Shown here: in pieces, positions 1 through 8,142 of the stretch
Numbering within the stretch: the stretch's first letter is position 1
Layout of the letters: each line of letters starts with the position of its first letter
DNA from: Anaerolineales bacterium
GTDB lineage: Bacteria > Chloroflexota > Anaerolineae > Anaerolineales > Villigracilaceae
Length of the DNA stretch: 64,000 nucleotides
Direction: 5' to 3'
NCBI GenBank assembly: GCA_030834895.1
Contig: JAUQXA010000054.1
Location: 1-64,000, forward strand
Position numbers and translations under genes: made by a program
The notes under the pieces: model-generated
The model's database searches: none
What the model was told of the DNA's origin: nothing
Seen by the model: only the letters and a program-made list of their open reading frames with translations

Positions 1-142
1 GCAAACCTCGCAGGCGCTCATTCGTTGCTTGGCACTCAACCAAATGACCCATCTCGGCATGCCAGAAAGTTATCCAGTTGTGTAATCCCTGCTTCCAGAC
101 AGGTGAATTGCGCTTATTCTTCGATTTATGCACCAATACCAT
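1..142 (-). CDS. Partial hypothetical ORF running off the left edge
   Basis: An open frame of 47 codons starts at ATG (140-142 on the plus strand, read leftwards) directly after an in-frame TAA and stays open to the window edge. The peptide is basic and Trp/His-rich near its middle (for example KQGLHNWITFWHAEMGHLVE). It lies 32 bases downstream of rsfS on the same strand, so it could be the next gene of that operon. No convincing Shine-Dalgarno sequence precedes it and I do not recognise the family; it may be a chance ORF. Confidence 0.25.
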   Translation of the reverse strand, partial: MVLVHKSKNKRNSPVWKQGLHNWITFWHAEMGHLVECQATNERLRGL

Positions 143-174
143 TTACATGTGTACTTGTCTACTTCGCAACTACG

Positions 175-519
175 TCACTGCAACCTCAGCAGGACCTTTC
201 CATCCCTCCACAACTCTTCGAGGTTGTAAAAGTCGCGCTGATCGGGGGAGAAAAGATGCACAACCACATCGCCATAATCCACAACCACCCAGCCGTCGCG
301 GGCAAAACCCTGTTTTCTGCCTTTCCTCCTATGTTTCTTGCGCATGTCGTCGACAACGGCATCAGCAAGCGCATCAAGCATGCGGTCGCTGGTACCGGTA
401 CAGATAATAAAATAGTCGGTAAAGGAAACAATGCCTTTGAGGTCGATCAGGACGATATCTTCACCCTTTTTGTCTTCAAGGGAATTTACAATTTCACGGG
501 CAAATTCAAGGGTATTCAG
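175..519 (-). CDS. rsfS: Ribosomal silencing factor RsfS (Iojap family)
   Basis: The 114-residue product matches the small RsfS family, which binds ribosomal protein uL14 and blocks joining of the subunits when nutrients run low. Family hallmarks are visible: the N-terminal LEFAREIVNSLEDKKGEDI helix region, the SFTDYFIICTGTSDR core, the DGWVVVDYGDVVVHLF strand and the RDFYNLEELW motif near the C-terminus. The frame upstream is closed by TGA at the end of thpR, and the only start that preserves the conserved N-terminus is a CTG codon at 517-519, preceded by AGGTG at a usual distance. The next in-frame ATG is at Met-47, inside the conserved domain. The gene lies 8 bases downstream of the thpR stop, which suggests translational coupling. 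Family assignment is firm; the non-AUG start is inferred. Confidence 0.85.
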   Translation of the reverse strand: MNTLEFAREIVNSLEDKKGEDIVLIDLKGIVSFTDYFIICTGTSDRMLDALADAVVDDMRKKHRRKGRKQGFARDGWVVVDYGDVVVHLFSPDQRDFYNLEELWRDGKVLLRLQ

Positions 520-527
520 GTTTCACC

Positions 528-1112
528 TCATGCTTTGGCTAATGGCGCAGAAAATAACTTTGTATAAACGGGAGCGCCGGGTTGTAGATCGCTTTTGAAA
601 AGATGCACCGAGTCTACTCTGGAGAAGGCAATATTGCCAAGTTGAAGAGTTCCCAACACAGTGCGGATTTTCTGCAGGTCGGACAGGCCGGCGGTCTGGC
701 GGACGCGCCCGATGGTAAGATGCGGCGAGAAGGCGCGCTCCTCGGGCTTGTATCCTAGGCGAGACGCGCCTGACTCAAGTCCTCTCTGCAGGGAAACCAG
801 ACTTGCCGGGGCGTGGATGCCGATCCACAACAAGCGGGGATTGCGCTGATTGGGAAAGGAACCAACACCCCCCAGTTGCATGTCGAATTGGGGATGTAAA
901 TCCGCTTCACGGACGAGCATTTGCTTCAGAAAATCCAGATGTGAGGTGGAGGTATCCCCAAGGAATTTCAATGTCAGATGCATATTCTCGGTGGGGACCC
1001 AGCGAATAATGTCGTTCCCCAGGGTTTGACGGAGACGGGTCGTTTGTTTTTGGATTGCTTCACAAACGTGAGAAGGCAGTTCAATGGCAATAAAAGCGCG
1101 CAGAAGACTCAT
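528..1112 (-). CDS. thpR: RNA 2',3'-cyclic phosphodiesterase / 2'-5' RNA ligase (ThpR)
   Basis: 194-residue member of the 2H phosphoesterase superfamily. Both catalytic HXTX motifs are present: MHLTLKF at about residue 45 and PHLTIGR at about residue 128, at the spacing expected for ThpR enzymes, which open 2',3'-cyclic phosphates on RNA ends and can join 2'-5' linkages in vitro. The start is set at ATG 1110-1112 (MSLLRAFIAIEL), which places the usual first strand at the N-terminus; a longer open frame upstream has no family similarity and overlaps the preceding receiver gene. It sits between the receiver gene (10 bases upstream) and rsfS (8 bases downstream), all on the minus strand, so the three are probably cotranscribed. 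Confidence 0.9.
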   Translation of the reverse strand: MSLLRAFIAIELPSHVCEAIQKQTTRLRQTLGNDIIRWVPTENMHLTLKFLGDTSTSHLDFLKQMLVREADLHPQFDMQLGGVGSFPNQRNPRLLWIGIHAPASLVSLQRGLESGASRLGYKPEERAFSPHLTIGRVRQTAGLSDLQKIRTVLGTLQLGNIAFSRVDSVHLFKSDLQPGAPVYTKLFSAPLAKA

Positions 1113-1122
1113 GCAATGGTAG

Positions 1123-1503
1123 TTACGACTTATACAAAACCTGTTCCACCGCCTGCTTGAGGTCAAGGAAACCAACGGGCTTGGTGAGGTACACGGATGC
1201 GCCCGCCTCGATCCCAACCTTGATATCGCCAGGCATGCTTTTGGCGGAAACAACAATGACGGGAATGGATTGCAGGTCCGGTTCGCGCCGCATGTAACGC
1301 AGGACATCCAGACCGGAAATATCCGGCATCATGATGTCAAGGATGATGATGTCCGGTTTTTCCTGCAGGATCATCGGGATGGCCGGCGCGCTGGAAAACA
1401 TCTTAATTACCCGAAAGCCGCTTACTCGCATCATCTCCGCGAACATTTCAGCGGCATCCGGCTCATCTTCGATGATCATGACTGTTCTTTGAGAATCCAT
1501 CAT
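1123..1503 (-). CDS. Single-domain response regulator (CheY-like receiver)
   Basis: 126 residues made of one receiver domain and no output domain. The acidic pair EDEPD near the N-terminus, the phospho-acceptor Asp in ILDIMMPD, the Ser in VVSAK and the Lys in TKPVG are all present, so the protein should be phosphorylatable. The start is taken at the first of two consecutive ATG codons (1501-1503), with AAGGA five bases before it. Partner kinase and output are not in this window. A diffusible signalling role is inferred from the lack of a second domain. Confidence 0.9.
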   Translation of the reverse strand: MMDSQRTVMIIEDEPDAAEMFAEMMRVSGFRVIKMFSSAPAIPMILQEKPDIIILDIMMPDISGLDVLRYMRREPDLQSIPVIVVSAKSMPGDIKVGIEAGASVYLTKPVGFLDLKQAVEQVLYKS

Positions 1504-1640
1504 TGTTATCCTTGGAGCCAAAAATAGCATAATACAGTTGAATTGGCAAGGGCTGTTCCACTGCTGTCATTCATCCGTAAGAATCCGCTCGCAACGATGG
1601 TCTGAGTTACAGCCATAGCATGAGACCACTTGGAGGAATA

Positions 1641-2147
1641 ATGACAGAGTTGGAAGAATTTCGCGCAGAGAAGGATGAATTTTTCGCCAGTCATCCACAA
1701 AGTCCGCTGACCCCTGATCAGCGGATGGGCTTTCGCGGGTTGAACTATTTTCCGGAGAATGAAAACCTGCGTCTGGAAGTCAAAGTGGAGGAATTTCCGC
1801 TTAAGGAAAAGTTCGAGATGCAAACTTCAACGGGAAATGTGCAAACCTATGAGAGGTACGGCAGGTTCAAATTCACCGTGGATGGAGTGGAAGCGGAGTT
1901 GACCATTTACCAAAGCGAGCATGGATTCTTCCTGCCTTTCGCTGACTCACTTGCAGGGAACGAGACCTACCCTGCAGGTCGCTACCTCGAACCTGAGCCG
2001 TTGCCGGGGAACCATTTCTTTGTGGACTTCAACCTCGCGTACAATCCCTACTGCGCCTACAATGAGATGTGGTCATGCCCGATCACGCCCGCAGAAAACC
2101 GCTTGAAGGTGGCGATACGAGCGGGAGAAAAGTTATTCCATGAATAA
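1641..2147 (+). CDS. DUF1684 family protein
   Basis: 168-residue soluble protein with the DUF1684 signature: an acidic N-terminus (LEEFRAEKDEFFASHPQSPL), the FRGLNYFPENENLRL block, a central beta-rich region with GVEAELTIYQ, and the C-terminal AGRYLEPEP ... VDFNLAYNPYCAYNE motif. No signal peptide. The start at 1641 follows GGAGG seven bases upstream. The family is conserved but its biochemical role is not established; some members sit near flavin or FMN-binding proteins. The gene is monocistronic, divergent from the receiver gene and closed by a strong hairpin terminator. Confidence 0.85.
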   Translation: MTELEEFRAEKDEFFASHPQSPLTPDQRMGFRGLNYFPENENLRLEVKVEEFPLKEKFEMQTSTGNVQTYERYGRFKFTVDGVEAELTIYQSEHGFFLPFADSLAGNETYPAGRYLEPEPLPGNHFFVDFNLAYNPYCAYNEMWSCPITPAENRLKVAIRAGEKLFHE

Positions 2148-2148
2148 A

Positions 2149-2186
2149 AAGAGAGAGCCGCTTCGCAGGCGGCTCTCTCTTTTTTG
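2149..2186 (+). terminator. Rho-independent terminator after the DUF1684 gene
   Basis: An 11-bp GC-rich stem (GAGAGAGCCGC pairing with GCGGCTCTCTC), a 7-base loop and a run of six T follow the stop codon by a few bases. Confidence 0.9.
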
Positions 2187-2206
2187 TTTGCGATCATAAA
2201 GTTGGG

Positions 2207-3178
2207 TTAGGGCTTTCCACCGTTTTGTTGACCATTACCTTCGCCATTATTTCCAGGATCGGCAGGCGGTTCGCCATTTCCATTTTGAGGCTGGGATGTT
2301 CCCATGTTGCCGTTCTGGAGTCCCGTGCCATCCAGTGCGGGAGTGCAAGATGCTTGCGGCATGATAACAGGGGTCTCGGTGGCAATCGGCTCCACGGTGG
2401 CGACAGGTTCTTCGGTTGGGATTTCAGTCGGTTCCTCAGTTACAGGGGCTTCGGTCGGCTCAGGGGTCGGCATCCCGTTTTGGTTGCGGTGACGGTGGAC
2501 AAAGCCAGCGGGGTCAGCCAAGCCGTCTTCGACATCGCGCAGTTGGTCGCGGAGCATGTCGCGGGTCTGGTCGAGGACGGGTTCGCAGTCGGCGCAGCTT
2601 CCATCCCGCAACTGATCCAGCAACCGATCCTGGGTTTTCAACTGGTCGCGGATTTGCGACAGCGTGTCGGCGACATCGGTCTCGTCCAGCGTGGCTGTGA
2701 CTTCGAGCGCCTGATGAATGCGGTCCTGTGTGCGGATCACCAAGGCATCGGGCGGAGTGACACCTTCAGCATTCAGCGCCGCCATTTCCTGGGTGCGGGC
2801 CTGCGCCTGTTGCATGAGCAGTTCGACTTCGACGGCGGGGTCAGTATTGAAGAATAACCGCGTTTCTTCAGCCAGCAGTTTGATCTGGTACAAGGCGTCT
2901 GTGGGCAGGGCGTCCTGAGAGGCAGCGACGGTGGCATTCCCACCAAATAACAAGCCTGCGATCACGAGAGCGGATACGAGTAGGTTCATGGCAAATTTCT
3001 CCTTTTTGATTTGAAAGATTGTCGTCCACCTACTATGACGCCGACTTTCACTCAGGGATACTGCCTCGGCGAGAAATTTGTTTTTTCCGCGCAGTGCGGC
3101 GCGAGTGTCGCGCTCAAGGACGGACTTCAATTTGTCGAGCAGTTCAATCAATCGGGGGTCGAGTTCATCATTTGCCAT
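2207..3178 (-). CDS. DUF5667-type membrane protein with Pro/Thr/Glu tail, probable ECF sigma regulator
   Basis: 323 residues. The order is a charged cytoplasmic N-terminus (about 1-60), one hydrophobic segment (MNLLVSALVIAGLLFGG, about 64-80), a helical outside region with coiled-coil character that resembles DUF5667 (about 90-225; TDALYQIKLLAEETRLFF is typical), then a low-complexity Pro/Thr/Glu stretch and a Gly/Asn/Gln-rich end. It starts two bases after the sigma-factor stop with GAGGTG as ribosome site, so the two are coupled. The usual architecture of such pairs suggests that this protein is the membrane-bound anti-sigma partner or an envelope sensor. There is no zinc-binding ZAS motif, so a classic anti-sigma fold is not shown. 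Confidence 0.75.
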   Translation of the reverse strand: MANDELDPRLIELLDKLKSVLERDTRAALRGKNKFLAEAVSLSESRRHSRWTTIFQIKKEKFAMNLLVSALVIAGLLFGGNATVAASQDALPTDALYQIKLLAEETRLFFNTDPAVEVELLMQQAQARTQEMAALNAEGVTPPDALVIRTQDRIHQALEVTATLDETDVADTLSQIRDQLKTQDRLLDQLRDGSCADCEPVLDQTRDMLRDQLRDVEDGLADPAGFVHRHRNQNGMPTPEPTEAPVTEEPTEIPTEEPVATVEPIATETPVIMPQASCTPALDGTGLQNGNMGTSQPQNGNGEPPADPGNNGEGNGQQNGGKP

Positions 3179-3180
3179 CT

Positions 3181-3714
3181 TTACACCTCGTCCAACAAAA
3201 GTTTTTGCAATTGAGCCAGCGCGCGGTGTTGCAGGGACTTGACTGCGCCAACGGGTTTATTCAACGCCTTCGCGACCGCTTCGTTATCCCAGCCTTCGAG
3301 GAACTTGAGCGCCACCACCTGCTGCTGGGCTTCGGTCAATTGAAGCAGGGCATCGCGCACACGGCTTTGATTCAGGTTCAAGTCGGCGGCTCCCTCGGTG
3401 GTTTCGAGTTCAGGCAGGTTATCGTCGAGTTCTTCGGTCACACGCTCCGCGTGGCGGCGGTAGTGATCGATCACCAGGTTGTGCGCCGTGCGGAACAGAT
3501 AGGCTTGCAAATAATCGCGCGGACCTTTGCCCGCGTGCAAGGCTTTCAAAAAGCGGCTGAACGTTTCAGACACGCAGTCTTCCGCCGTGCTGGCATCTCC
3601 AAGCAGGCGCATGGCGTAGCGATAGAGGCGCGGACTGTAGAGATCGTAAATCTCAGCCAGCGCGCGCGTATCGAATTGTCCTGCTTGGGTTAAGAGTTCC
3701 TGTTCTGAAATCAC
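3181..3714 (-). CDS. ECF-type RNA polymerase sigma factor
   Basis: 177 residues with sigma region 2 (about 17-85; LYRYAMRLLGDASTAEDCVSETF and YLFRTAHNLVIDHYRR) and region 4 (about 115-170; LTEAQQQVVALKFLEGW followed by NEAVAKALNKPVGAVKSLQHRA, the helix-turn-helix). There is no region 3, as expected for group IV sigma factors. Translation starts at GTG 3712-3714: the frame is closed by TGA just upstream and an ATG nearby is out of frame; AGGA lies about nine bases before the GTG. The gene is translationally linked to the DUF5667 membrane protein that follows, which probably controls it. Confidence 0.92.
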   Translation of the reverse strand: MISEQELLTQAGQFDTRALAEIYDLYSPRLYRYAMRLLGDASTAEDCVSETFSRFLKALHAGKGPRDYLQAYLFRTAHNLVIDHYRRHAERVTEELDDNLPELETTEGAADLNLNQSRVRDALLQLTEAQQQVVALKFLEGWDNEAVAKALNKPVGAVKSLQHRALAQLQKLLLDEV

Positions 3715-3873
3715 GTTGTCTCATCCTATATGACGTTGGAAAGGGGATTTGGATACGGGTGGTTTTTACGAAATAAAAAAACTGCGTGACTTTATGACTG
3801 CAAATTTTTCGCGACCTTGCTCCATGATAGAGTCCAAATGTAAAGAATGAGCAAATATAAAGAGAAGATTGTG

Positions 3874-3910
3874 CAAAAAAGGCTGTCCTTTTGAGGATAG
3901 CCCTTTTTTA
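3874..3910. terminator. Bidirectional hairpin terminator
   Basis: GGCTGTCC pairs with GGATAGCC (one G-T pair) around a short loop, with an A run before and a T run after, so it can act in either direction. It lies between the minus-strand FMN-binding protein gene, which it would close, and the sigma-factor promoter region. Confidence 0.75.
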
Positions 3911-3938
3911 GTTACTGTCCAAGCGTCTGAAGTCGCTA

Positions 3939-4511
3939 CTACCCAAACCACTTCTTATCGAGCGGCGCCCACTCGTCGCTTTGCTCGGCACTGTCCTTCC
4001 AGTTTTCCTTGCCGCTCCACGATTCGATTTTGATGGCGTAAACAGATGTGGCGCGGAGTTCCTTATCAGTGATTTCGCGGTATTCCCTGCCAGCGATCAT
4101 GCCAGGGAAATATTTTGTAATCAAGCCGTAGAGTCCGCGTTTGGCTTCGTCGGGGTCGGTTAAAACCCGAACTGTGCCAAAGACCATCACACTGCGGTAT
4201 TGCAGGGCGAACTCCAGAGCGATATTCGAAGGCATGAGTTTACCCATCTCACTGACTTCGAGACAGACCTTCGGGCTCTTCTCCAGGCCAGAGCGGATGC
4301 GCCCCGCGATGTTGCCGTGAAAGATGATCTGGTGATTGTTTTCATCGAACCAGAACAGGTTGGGATGAAGAAAGGGTTGGTCGTCCCAGGCATAGGCGGT
4401 ATGACCGACTTTCTGCTCGCGGAGAAAGGTGCGAATCCAGTCATCATCACGGGCATAATTGGGGTGACGTTGAAATGCGGTTGGGGGTTGATTTTCGTAG
4501 TTGCGGGTCAT
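3939..4511 (-). CDS. Pyridoxamine 5'-phosphate oxidase-related FMN-binding protein
   Basis: 190-residue split-barrel flavoprotein of the PNPOx-like/NimA group. Visible features are the N-terminal RDDDWIRTFLREQKVGHTAY segment, the FWFDENNHQIIFHGN strand that contacts FMN phosphate, the SPKVCLEVSEMGKL strand and the SVMVFGTVRVL hairpin. Members reduce or sequester flavin-dependent substrates, including nitro compounds; the substrate cannot be read from sequence. Two starts are possible; the second ATG (4509-4511) is chosen because GAGG lies six bases before it, whereas the first ATG touches the GAGG. It is followed by a terminator. Confidence 0.82.
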   Translation of the reverse strand: MTRNYENQPPTAFQRHPNYARDDDWIRTFLREQKVGHTAYAWDDQPFLHPNLFWFDENNHQIIFHGNIAGRIRSGLEKSPKVCLEVSEMGKLMPSNIALEFALQYRSVMVFGTVRVLTDPDEAKRGLYGLITKYFPGMIAGREYREITDKELRATSVYAIKIESWSGKENWKDSAEQSDEWAPLDKKWFG

Positions 4512-4523
4512 GTTCATCCTCGG

Positions 4524-4558
4524 TTGCCCGTTCGGGGGCTAAGCTCCCGAACGGGCAA
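4524..4558. repeat. 35-bp perfect-stem palindrome, class 'GGGGGCTAAGC'
   Basis: A near-perfect inverted repeat with central GGGGGCTAAGC lies between two minus-strand genes. The same 35-base design recurs at 25237-25271 with compensatory changes in both arms, so this is a dispersed element rather than an ordinary terminator; there is no T run next to it. Confidence 0.7.
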
Positions 4559-4566
4559 GGTAAATA

Positions 4567-5148
4567 TTATTGATTATCCACCAGTCGGCGCTTGTACCAG
4601 CCCCGGAGGAAGAAACCGCCAACAGGAAGCATTGCGGCAATCAGCACCCAGCCCCACCCTTCAACACCTCCAAAAGTAAGAAGAAGGAAATACAGGGCTG
4701 CGGCAAGGGTAATGGCGCTCAAGAAAATAACCTCGGCCGCCATGAGGTTGGCGATGCTGTAGGGCTTATCGGTTGGAGGAAGGGTGCTCGCCCTCCATTT
4801 GAATGCAGGTTCGATATCCTTGTGATGGCTGATGTAGTACTCCTTGACCTGATTCATTGCTTCAGCCGATTCGTGCCAGGCGGCGCGCAGACGAGCAAGC
4901 TGGGCAAGGGTCAGCGCGCCAAGGACGGTCAACACGACAAACAGCCCCGAAAAGGCTAGCGCGACACTCTTCAAATCATTGGTTGAAAATATCGAGCCTA
5001 GGATGGCTGCCACGAGTGAGCCAACCGTCACGAAATAAAAGGAGGCGACACGTGAACGGTCTTCATTTGCTTGAAAGACCGTGTCAGCAATATAGCTAAA
5101 TTCAGCTTTCAGAATTTCGTCAGGGTCAGGAATTATCTTTTTAGGCAT
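4567..5148 (-). CDS. Four-helix membrane protein of unknown function
   Basis: 193 residues with a soluble N-terminus (about 1-35), two hydrophobic helices (VASFYFVTVGSLVAAILGSI and VALAFSGLFVVLTVLGAL), a charged middle loop of about 50 residues (HESAEAMNQVKEYYISHHKD) and two more helices near the C-terminus, ending in a basic tail. It resembles hypothetical RipA/DUF-type membrane proteins only in layout; I do not recognise the family. It ends after the 4524-4558 palindrome and begins 12 bases downstream of the M29 aminopeptidase stop, so it is probably cotranscribed with that gene. Confidence 0.75.
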   Translation of the reverse strand: MPKKIIPDPDEILKAEFSYIADTVFQANEDRSRVASFYFVTVGSLVAAILGSIFSTNDLKSVALAFSGLFVVLTVLGALTLAQLARLRAAWHESAEAMNQVKEYYISHHKDIEPAFKWRASTLPPTDKPYSIANLMAAEVIFLSAITLAAALYFLLLTFGGVEGWGWVLIAAMLPVGGFFLRGWYKRRLVDNQ

Positions 5149-5160
5149 AACATATTCCTC

Positions 5161-6423
5161 CTACACGTCAAACGCCCATTCACCCTGGCGCATGACAGGT
5201 TCACGGGAACCGTCCTTTGCGATGCCGTCGATGTCCATTCTCGGCGAGCCGATCATGAAGTCCACGTGATTAAGGCTGACGTTACCACCCGCGGCGAGGA
5301 ATTCGTCGTCGGTCAACTCCTCACCGCCCATCAGCGTGAAGCGATAGGCGCGCCCAATGGCGATGTGACAGGAGGCATTCTCGTCGAAAAGGGTGTTGTA
5401 GAAGAGATGTCCACGGCTGGCAATGGGAGAACTGGCCGGCACGAGCGCGACTTCGCCAAGGCGGTGCGAACCTTCGTCAGTATCCACCAGTTTTTGCAGG
5501 GCGGCTTCACCCTTCTTCGCAGTGACCTTGATGATTCGCCCATTTTCAAAGGTGACATGAAAGTCCTCAATCAATGAACCGCCGTCACTCAAGGGGAAGG
5601 TGGATGTGACCACGCCGTCAGCGCGATTCCGATCGGGCATGGTGAAGACTTCCTCGGTTGGCATGTTGGCAGTGAAGGGTACGCCGTTCTGCGCCATGGA
5701 CTGGGCGCTGATCCACAAATGTCCGTTGGGAAGTCCAAGTGTAAAATCGGTGCCGGGGGCGGAATAATGCAAGGCAGTGTATTGTTTGGCTTGCAGATAT
5801 TTTGCGCGCTTGCTCAGGTTGGCTATATGGGTTTTCCAATTTGCAACTGGGTCGGGGCGGTCGATACGCGCGGTTTCGAAGATGGCCTTCCACAGTTTTT
5901 CCTGTGCTTCCTGAGCAGGAAGATCGGGGAAGACCTTCCTTGCCCATGATTCGCCAGCAGCGGCAACCACACACCAGTTGACGGCATTGGTCGTGACTTT
6001 GGAGATAACCCGGTTATAGTTTCGTAAATGAGTCTTCTGGATCGCACCCACAACATCGGGGTCGATGCCATTGTATAAATCAGGGTCTGCGCCCGTAATG
6101 GAGAGCAGGGCGTCGCCGTTGTCCATCATCCGCATGATGGCATCCACCGACCAGACGGGGTACTCATCGAAGGAATCGCGCGGGGCATATTGGGCGCGCA
6201 GGCGCAGGGTTTCCTCATCGCCCCAGATTACATCCACGTATTTTGCGCCAACCCCGTACGCAGCCTTGACCACCTCGCGGACAAGCGGCGCAAATTGGAT
6301 TGGAACACCGCGATTCACCGCAAGCGTGATGATCAACCGTTGACCAGCGCGGAGATTCAATCCAACCTTGACAATGGCTTCCGCATATTTTTCCAGCATT
6401 TCCTGATGGGTTCTATCTATCAT
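5161..6423 (-). CDS. M29-family aminopeptidase (AmpS/PepS type)
   Basis: 420-residue cytoplasmic metallopeptidase of family M29, which removes N-terminal residues from peptides with a dinuclear metal centre. The N-terminus MIDRTHQEMLEKYAEAIVKV and the GLNLRAGQRLII motif are typical. The conserved metal-binding C-terminal block is present: HRLGEVALVPASSPI (Glu ligand), NTLFDENASCHIAIGRAY (Glu and His), and LNHVDFMIGSPRMDIDGI (His and Asp). Length fits the family (about 400-415). The start codon has GAGG seven bases upstream. The gene probably supplies free amino acids from peptides; no substrate preference can be inferred. Confidence 0.93.
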   Translation of the reverse strand: MIDRTHQEMLEKYAEAIVKVGLNLRAGQRLIITLAVNRGVPIQFAPLVREVVKAAYGVGAKYVDVIWGDEETLRLRAQYAPRDSFDEYPVWSVDAIMRMMDNGDALLSITGADPDLYNGIDPDVVGAIQKTHLRNYNRVISKVTTNAVNWCVVAAAGESWARKVFPDLPAQEAQEKLWKAIFETARIDRPDPVANWKTHIANLSKRAKYLQAKQYTALHYSAPGTDFTLGLPNGHLWISAQSMAQNGVPFTANMPTEEVFTMPDRNRADGVVTSTFPLSDGGSLIEDFHVTFENGRIIKVTAKKGEAALQKLVDTDEGSHRLGEVALVPASSPIASRGHLFYNTLFDENASCHIAIGRAYRFTLMGGEELTDDEFLAAGGNVSLNHVDFMIGSPRMDIDGIAKDGSREPVMRQGEWAFDV

Positions 6424-6500
6424 GTCGCCTCTGTTAGTGGAATTTTTTCCAAACTGTCATGCTAAAAGCATGTCCTTGGCAAGTATAGCATGGACCTATT

Positions 6501-7499
6501 TCACTTCCACGGCGCGGCGATGAGATTGGTCTCCGCGTCCGCGGCATGACCGAGTTTGGGCAACCCCCAGGCTTCGGCAATGGTCTTGAGGATGGAATAA
6601 TGCGAGTATGGCGTCTCATCCATGAAGTTTTGTTTCACCTGCGGAGAGATGAGAATTGTGGCCACCCGTCCGCCAGCGGATTCGGAGAGTCCGCAGCAGG
6701 AGTGATCGCCCTGTCCTTCGTCCCAGGTGAGGATGATGAGGAAGGGTTCGTCCGTCGACTCCAACACAGGGTAGAGTTTATCCAGTAGATCTTTGAGCCA
6801 GCTGTCGGCGAGGTCGAGTCCGCAATCATGGGACGAGTAGCAGATATCGGGAGTGATGAACATGAAATTTGGCAGGTCATTCAGAGCAATGTCGCCATCC
6901 AGTTGCGTGAGCGGAACCACACTGCGCTGACAGCGTTCTGTATTGAGGCGGATCGGGTCAAAGTAAATAAAAGGATTATGCTTTTGGGCATAGCGCAGGG
7001 TACTGCCTACAAAGCAGGGATCGGGCATGTCGTCCTGATAGGTCTTCCACGTCCGTCCGCTTTGCTCGATGAAGTCGGGCAGACTGGGAGCGTTGACGAA
7101 ACAATCTTCGCAATCGTCGGTGATTCCAAAAGTGTCGCCGCCGATGAACGAGAGATAATTCGGCAGGCTGGGATGCGTAACCGCATAGTGGGAAGTCAGG
7201 AGGGTGTACGAATTGGCAAGCAGATTAAAGTACGCCATCTTGCCGTTGCCGATAACTGAACCAAATTCCTTGTTCTCGAAGACGATCATGACGATGTGCG
7301 AAAAATTTGGGACCAGCGGCAGCGGTACAGGAGTGGACTCGGCTGTCGGCATTGATTCCGCAGGGGCGGGCGTGGACGTGGGAAAAGGCGCCAACGTGAC
7401 AGGGAGCGTCGAAGGCACTTCCGTTGGGGCGGGCTGACAAGAGGTAATGAGTAAAGAGATAAGGAGAGTCACCCACAAGAGACGCACTGTTAATGTCAT
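6501..7499 (-). CDS. Secreted phosphoesterase lipoprotein (phospholipase C / acid phosphatase AcpA superfamily)
   Basis: 332 residues. An N-terminal lipoprotein signal ends in LLITSC, followed by a Pro/Thr/Ser linker (about 25-60). The catalytic domain begins at IVMIVFENKEFGSVIG, the family motif with a metal-binding Glu-Asn pair, continues through THPSLPNYLSFIGGDTFG and ends with ILTWDEGQGDHSC and TPYSHYSILKTI. These match the PF04185-type phosphoesterase domain, which acts on phosphate esters or phospholipids outside the membrane. The substrate is not determined. A pair of cysteines after the catalytic strands may form disulphides. AAGGA precedes the ATG by seven bases. Confidence 0.88.
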   Translation of the reverse strand: MTLTVRLLWVTLLISLLITSCQPAPTEVPSTLPVTLAPFPTSTPAPAESMPTAESTPVPLPLVPNFSHIVMIVFENKEFGSVIGNGKMAYFNLLANSYTLLTSHYAVTHPSLPNYLSFIGGDTFGITDDCEDCFVNAPSLPDFIEQSGRTWKTYQDDMPDPCFVGSTLRYAQKHNPFIYFDPIRLNTERCQRSVVPLTQLDGDIALNDLPNFMFITPDICYSSHDCGLDLADSWLKDLLDKLYPVLESTDEPFLIILTWDEGQGDHSCCGLSESAGGRVATILISPQVKQNFMDETPYSHYSILKTIAEAWGLPKLGHAADAETNLIAAPWK

Positions 7500-7651
7500 T
7501 TTGGCATCCTTTTATGGAATAAGGTACTGGCAGAAGTATAAACCATGGCACGGCTTTGGTTCGACGTTTGTTTACATGTATGCAGTGGAACAGCACAATC
7601 CCACACAACAATCGTAAAAAGGGACAAAGGAAAAAATGCCATAAAACTGTA

Positions 7652-7680
7652 TTGGACAATTATTGTCTATTATGTATAAT
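7652..7680 (+). promoter_or_regulatory. Sigma-70-type promoter of the STAS-domain gene
   Basis: TTGGAC at 7652-7657 and a perfect TATAAT at 7675-7680 are separated by 17 bases; the predicted start of transcription is about 25 bases before the gene. Confidence 0.75.
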
Positions 7681-7715
7681 ATAAACAAACATTTTATCGG
7701 TAGAAGGAGATTATG

Positions 7716-8120
7716 ATGGAGATTAAAGTCTCAACCCAAAATGGACGTGTTCCAATTACGATACTTCACGTTGACGGCAACCTCGATTCGAACACCGCTG
7801 TGCCGTTCCAGAAAAAAGCCGAGGAACTGATCAAAGGCGGTGCGCGCTACATTCTTATCGATCTGGCTCATTCCTCTTTTGTGACCAGCAGAGGTCTGGG
7901 AGCCATCCACCAAATCTTCAAAGAATTAAACGCCATCCATCCGGATGCGACGTTAAACGAAGAAGATATAAGGAAGGGTATTTTCGCCGGCACTTACACA
8001 TCCCCTTATTTAAAAGTGGCAAACCTTTCGGAAGAATCCAAACTTGTTTTCAAGACCACGGGCTTTGATTTGTACATTGAATCCTATGATGATACAAAAG
8101 AAGCCATCGCAGCTTTCTAG
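7716..8120 (+). CDS. STAS-domain protein, anti-anti-sigma factor-like
   Basis: 134 residues with a STAS domain across most of the length. The hallmark loop reads SSFVTSRGLGAI; the Ser after Thr corresponds to the phosphorylated Ser of SpoIIAA-type antagonists, so control by a serine kinase is plausible. The stretch LHVDGNLDSNTAVPFQKKAEEL is the usual first strand and helix. A segment of about 20 residues between helix and last strand (ATLNEEDIRKGIFAGTYTSP) is longer than in minimal STAS proteins. Two adjacent ATG codons could start the protein; the second is preferred because AAGGAG lies seven bases upstream. No anti-sigma kinase gene is adjacent. Confidence 0.85.
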   Translation: MEIKVSTQNGRVPITILHVDGNLDSNTAVPFQKKAEELIKGGARYILIDLAHSSFVTSRGLGAIHQIFKELNAIHPDATLNEEDIRKGIFAGTYTSPYLKVANLSEESKLVFKTTGFDLYIESYDDTKEAIAAF

Positions 8121-8142
8121 CCGCGGAACACAATGAACAAAA

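Noticed and set aside
2225..2857. A 210-codon plus-strand ORF opposite the DUF5667 protein
   Set aside because: The minus frame has a membrane segment and a coupled ribosome site after the sigma gene; the plus frame lacks both.
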